Of a stretch of 23,018 bases of DNA, positions 21,219 to 23,018 are shown piece by piece. The position numbers were made by a program, and so were the translations under genes. The first letter of the stretch is position 1. Each line of letters starts with the position of its first letter. The notes beneath the pieces were generated by a model. It saw only the letters and a program-made list of their open reading frames with translations, was not told where the DNA came from and made no database searches. Source of the stretch: Halovenus sp. (GTDB lineage: Archaea; Halobacteriota; Halobacteria; Halobacteriales; Haloarculaceae); NCBI GenBank assembly GCA_028274925.1, contig JAQCNR010000500.1, forward strand, positions 1 to 23,018. Direction: 5' to 3'.

Positions 21219-22142
21219 ATGGCAGAGTGTGATGTCTGCGGCGAGGAGGAGAGCATGCCGTACAACTGCCGGCACTGTGGCGGCACGTTCTGCGGCGACC
21301 ACCGGCTGCCGGAATCACACGACTGTCCGGGTCTCAACCAGTGGGAACAGGCCGGCCCCGTCTTCGACAGCGGCTTCGAGGAGACGGTTGACTCGGGCAG
21401 CAGTTCGGAGGCAAGCCTGCTCGGCCGCCTCGGAATCGACACCGGACCCGGCGGCCCGCTGGCGTACTTCCGGGGGAACATGACCTTCGTCTTTCTCGGG
21501 TTGATGTGGACGACGTTCATTATGCAAGGGCTCGTAACCATCACGGCCGGCAGCGCGGTCCACAATTCGCTGTTCGTGCTCTCGCCGGAGAATCCACTCT
21601 ACGTCTGGACGTGGGTCACCTCGGTGTTCGCCCACGGCGGCCCGGCACACATCTTCGTCAACAGCCTCGTGATATTCTTCTTTGGCCGACTCGTCGAGCA
21701 GTACATCGGCTCGAAACAGTTCGCCCTGCTCTTTCTCGGCAGTGGCGTCGCGGCTGGGCTCGCACAGATTGCGCCAGAAGCAGTTGGGATGGCCGCGCTC
21801 GGACCGGGCGTCGTCGGCGCGAGCGGCGCGGCGCTCGCACTGATGGGCGTGCTGACGATTATGAACCCCGGCCTCACCGTCTACCTGTATTTCATCATCC
21901 CGGCCCCAATCTGGCTGATTACCGCCGGAACAGTCGTCGTCAGCGCCGTCTTCATCGGGACCGGGAGTCCGGGGGCGTTCGGGATTGCTCACACCGCCCA
22001 CCTCGTTGGCGTCCTCATCGGACTGGCCTACGGCTACCGCATCAAGGACAAGGTTCGGCTGCCCCAGCAGGTCCGCTTTGGCGGCGGCGGTGGTGGACCG
22101 GGCGGCCCCGGTGGACCCGGTGGCGGTCGCGGTCCATTCTGA
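21219..22142 (+). CDS. rhomboid intramembrane serine protease with AN1 zinc finger
   Basis: A 307-residue protein. Residues 4-36 are an AN1-type zinc finger with all eight ligands (Cys4, Cys7, Cys17, Cys20, Cys25, His28, His34, Cys36). Residues about 85-275 are a six-helix rhomboid domain: HGGPAHIFVNSLVIFFFGR with the oxyanion-side His144 and Asn148, catalytic Ser202 in GASGAALALMG, and catalytic His261 in AHLVGVLIG. The C-terminus is a Gly/Pro tail (about 287-307). It should cleave membrane proteins within the bilayer, with the cytoplasmic finger binding a partner. The frame opens 19 residues earlier, but ATG 21219 is preferred because the finger follows immediately and a TATA-like ATTCATTT lies about 30 bases upstream. 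Endonuclease V starts 3 bases after the stop. Confidence 0.93.
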   Translation: MAECDVCGEEESMPYNCRHCGGTFCGDHRLPESHDCPGLNQWEQAGPVFDSGFEETVDSGSSSEASLLGRLGIDTGPGGPLAYFRGNMTFVFLGLMWTTFIMQGLVTITAGSAVHNSLFVLSPENPLYVWTWVTSVFAHGGPAHIFVNSLVIFFFGRLVEQYIGSKQFALLFLGSGVAAGLAQIAPEAVGMAALGPGVVGASGAALALMGVLTIMNPGLTVYLYFIIPAPIWLITAGTVVVSAVFIGTGSPGAFGIAHTAHLVGVLIGLAYGYRIKDKVRLPQQVRFGGGGGGPGGPGGPGGGRGPF

Positions 22143-22144
22143 GC

Positions 22145-22870
22145 ATGCAGGTTCAGTACCCCGAGTTTCGGCCTGACCCGGCGTTGAGTCGCACGGAGAT
22201 GGAGACACTCCAGCGCGAGATTGCCCAGCAAGCAGTCTTTACTGACGACCTGGGGATCGACCCACTCGATTCGGAGACACTGATTGCTGGTATCGACCAG
22301 GGATTTTCCGACGGACAGGCAACCAGCGCAGTCGTCGTGCTCCGCGACGGCAGGGTTGTCGAGCGCGCTCACGCCCGCATGGAGGCGGAGATTCCGTACA
22401 TCCCCGGGCTGTTGAGTTTCCGCGAAGGCGGCGCGATTCTCGCGGCCCTCGAACAACTGGAGTCCGACCCCGACGTGCTCGTCCTCGACGGCAGCGGCCG
22501 AATCCACTTCCGCGAGGCTGGACTTGCGACACACATCGGCGTTGCAGTCGACACGCCAGCACTCGGGGTGGCGAAGAATCTGCTCTGTGGTCGACCCCGC
22601 GAGTCACTTGCGGACCCGCTGCCCGAGGGCACTCGCGTCCCAATCGAGGCCGACGGCGACGTGACCGCTCCCGACGGAACCACCATCGGCTACGCCTTCC
22701 AGAGCCGCCAGTACGACTCCGGCAAGCAGTACATCAACCCGCTGTACGTCAGCCCCGGCCACCGCGTGAGCGCCGAGACAGCGACCGACATCGTCGAAGC
22801 CTGCGGCGGCGGGTACAAGCTTCCGGAGCCAACGCGATTGGCCGACGCCTACGCTGCCGAGTTGACGTGA
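22145..22870 (+). CDS. nfi: endonuclease V (deoxyinosine 3' endonuclease)
   Basis: A 241-residue repair nuclease that nicks DNA (or RNA) one nucleotide 3' of inosine. Active-site motifs are all present: IAGIDQGF (Asp51), EIPYIPGLLSFREGG (wedge Tyr85, Glu94), VLDGSGRIHFREAGLATHIGV (Asp115), GVAKNLLCG (Lys144) and YVSPGHRVS. Length is normal for the family. ATG 22145 lies two bases after the rhomboid stop, so it is probably translated from the same message. A much longer open frame to 21506 runs out of frame through the rhomboid gene and is not coding there. Deamination repair has no obvious link to intramembrane proteolysis; the pairing may only be co-transcription. Confidence 0.95.
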   Translation: MQVQYPEFRPDPALSRTEMETLQREIAQQAVFTDDLGIDPLDSETLIAGIDQGFSDGQATSAVVVLRDGRVVERAHARMEAEIPYIPGLLSFREGGAILAALEQLESDPDVLVLDGSGRIHFREAGLATHIGVAVDTPALGVAKNLLCGRPRESLADPLPEGTRVPIEADGDVTAPDGTTIGYAFQSRQYDSGKQYINPLYVSPGHRVSAETATDIVEACGGGYKLPEPTRLADAYAAELT

Positions 22871-22915
22871 ACGAGGAGTGGAGTTTAGAGAGACGAGATT
22901 GGATTTAGGGAACCA

Positions 22916-23018
22916 GAAAGCCCCCGTCCGTTCGAGTCGGGGGGCTCGTTGCGCGCGCTCCTTCCAGTCGCGTGCTTACGTCGCCCGCCTTCCTCGAACG
23001 GACGGCCCCTTTCAGTCC
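22916..23018 (+). ncRNA. structured repeat or candidate non-coding RNA, cut by window end
   Basis: CCGTCCGTTCGAG (22924-22936) pairs perfectly over 13 bp with CTCGAACGGACGG (22993-23005), flanked by GAAAG (22916-22920) / CTTTC (23009-23013). The same 5' arm can instead form a local hairpin AGCCCCCG (22919-22926) / CGGGGGGCT (22938-22946) whose loop is TCCGTTCGAGT. Inside the spacer GCGCGCG (22951-22957) pairs with CGCGTGC (22969-22975). No open frame is present. From memory, similar GAAAGCCCC...CCCTTTCAGTCC blocks recur between haloarchaeal genes, but I cannot search for them. The strand is nominal. Confidence 0.45.

Noticed and set aside
21506..22144. upstream part of the open frame containing endonuclease V
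   Set aside because: Out-of-frame Arg-rich shadow of the rhomboid gene; endonuclease V begins at its family N-terminus at 22145.
22871..23018. right edge considered as a CRISPR leader or repeat
   Set aside because: No repeated unit appears; the region is better described by nested and alternative inverted repeats.

Overview
The window reads as chromosomal DNA of a halophilic archaeon (class Halobacteria). The proteins are strongly acidic. Three secreted proteins carry Tat signals with a lipobox. TATA-like boxes repeatedly sit 25-29 bases before the start codon, the layout of leaderless haloarchaeal mRNAs. The gene set (MptA, ArfA, TrmB, DUF373, DUF6517, an AN1-rhomboid, an intron-containing tRNA without encoded CCA) is archaeal. 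No insertion sequence, CRISPR array, rRNA or integrase was found; genes are tightly packed and several convergent pairs almost touch.

Region 1 (1-6121) is mixed housekeeping: a Tat lipoprotein with an SDGD minisatellite, an L-threonine aldolase, an ornithine cyclodeaminase/alanine dehydrogenase family enzyme, an M23-like protein, a PhzF-family isomerase, a DUF6517 lipoprotein and a DUF2062 membrane protein. Region 2 (6122-8405) holds a stand-alone lipid-anchored CuA protein, a possible 30-residue ORF, a run of hairpins, a tRNA-Arg(UCU) with a 30-nt intron and full bulge-helix-bulge, and a DUF373 membrane protein. Region 3 (8406-13536) has a DUF255/YyaL-like protein, a TrmB-family regulator, a TauE/SafE exporter, a small membrane protein and MptA (archaeal GTP cyclohydrolase of pterin/folate synthesis).

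Region 4 (13864-21149) is the most interesting part. A leftward gene fuses a Gfo/Idh/MocA oxidoreductase to an aldo/keto reductase. It is divergent from a rightward series: sulfatase/phosphatase-like protein, Zn-less medium-chain dehydrogenase, a 6-pyruvoyl-tetrahydropterin-synthase (PTPS) homologue with altered catalytic residues, a GT4 glycosyltransferase, a SAM methyltransferase and ArfA (GTP cyclohydrolase III). PTPS, GT4 and methyltransferase overlap by 4 bases each. With MptA just upstream, this looks like a GTP-derived (pterin- or deazaflavin-like) biosynthetic locus whose product may be a reduced, glycosylated and methylated compound. That product is an inference.

Region 5 (21150-23018) has an AN1-finger rhomboid protease coupled to endonuclease V. 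It ends in a cut-off, highly structured element with two mutually exclusive hairpins, possibly a haloarchaeal repeat or non-coding RNA.
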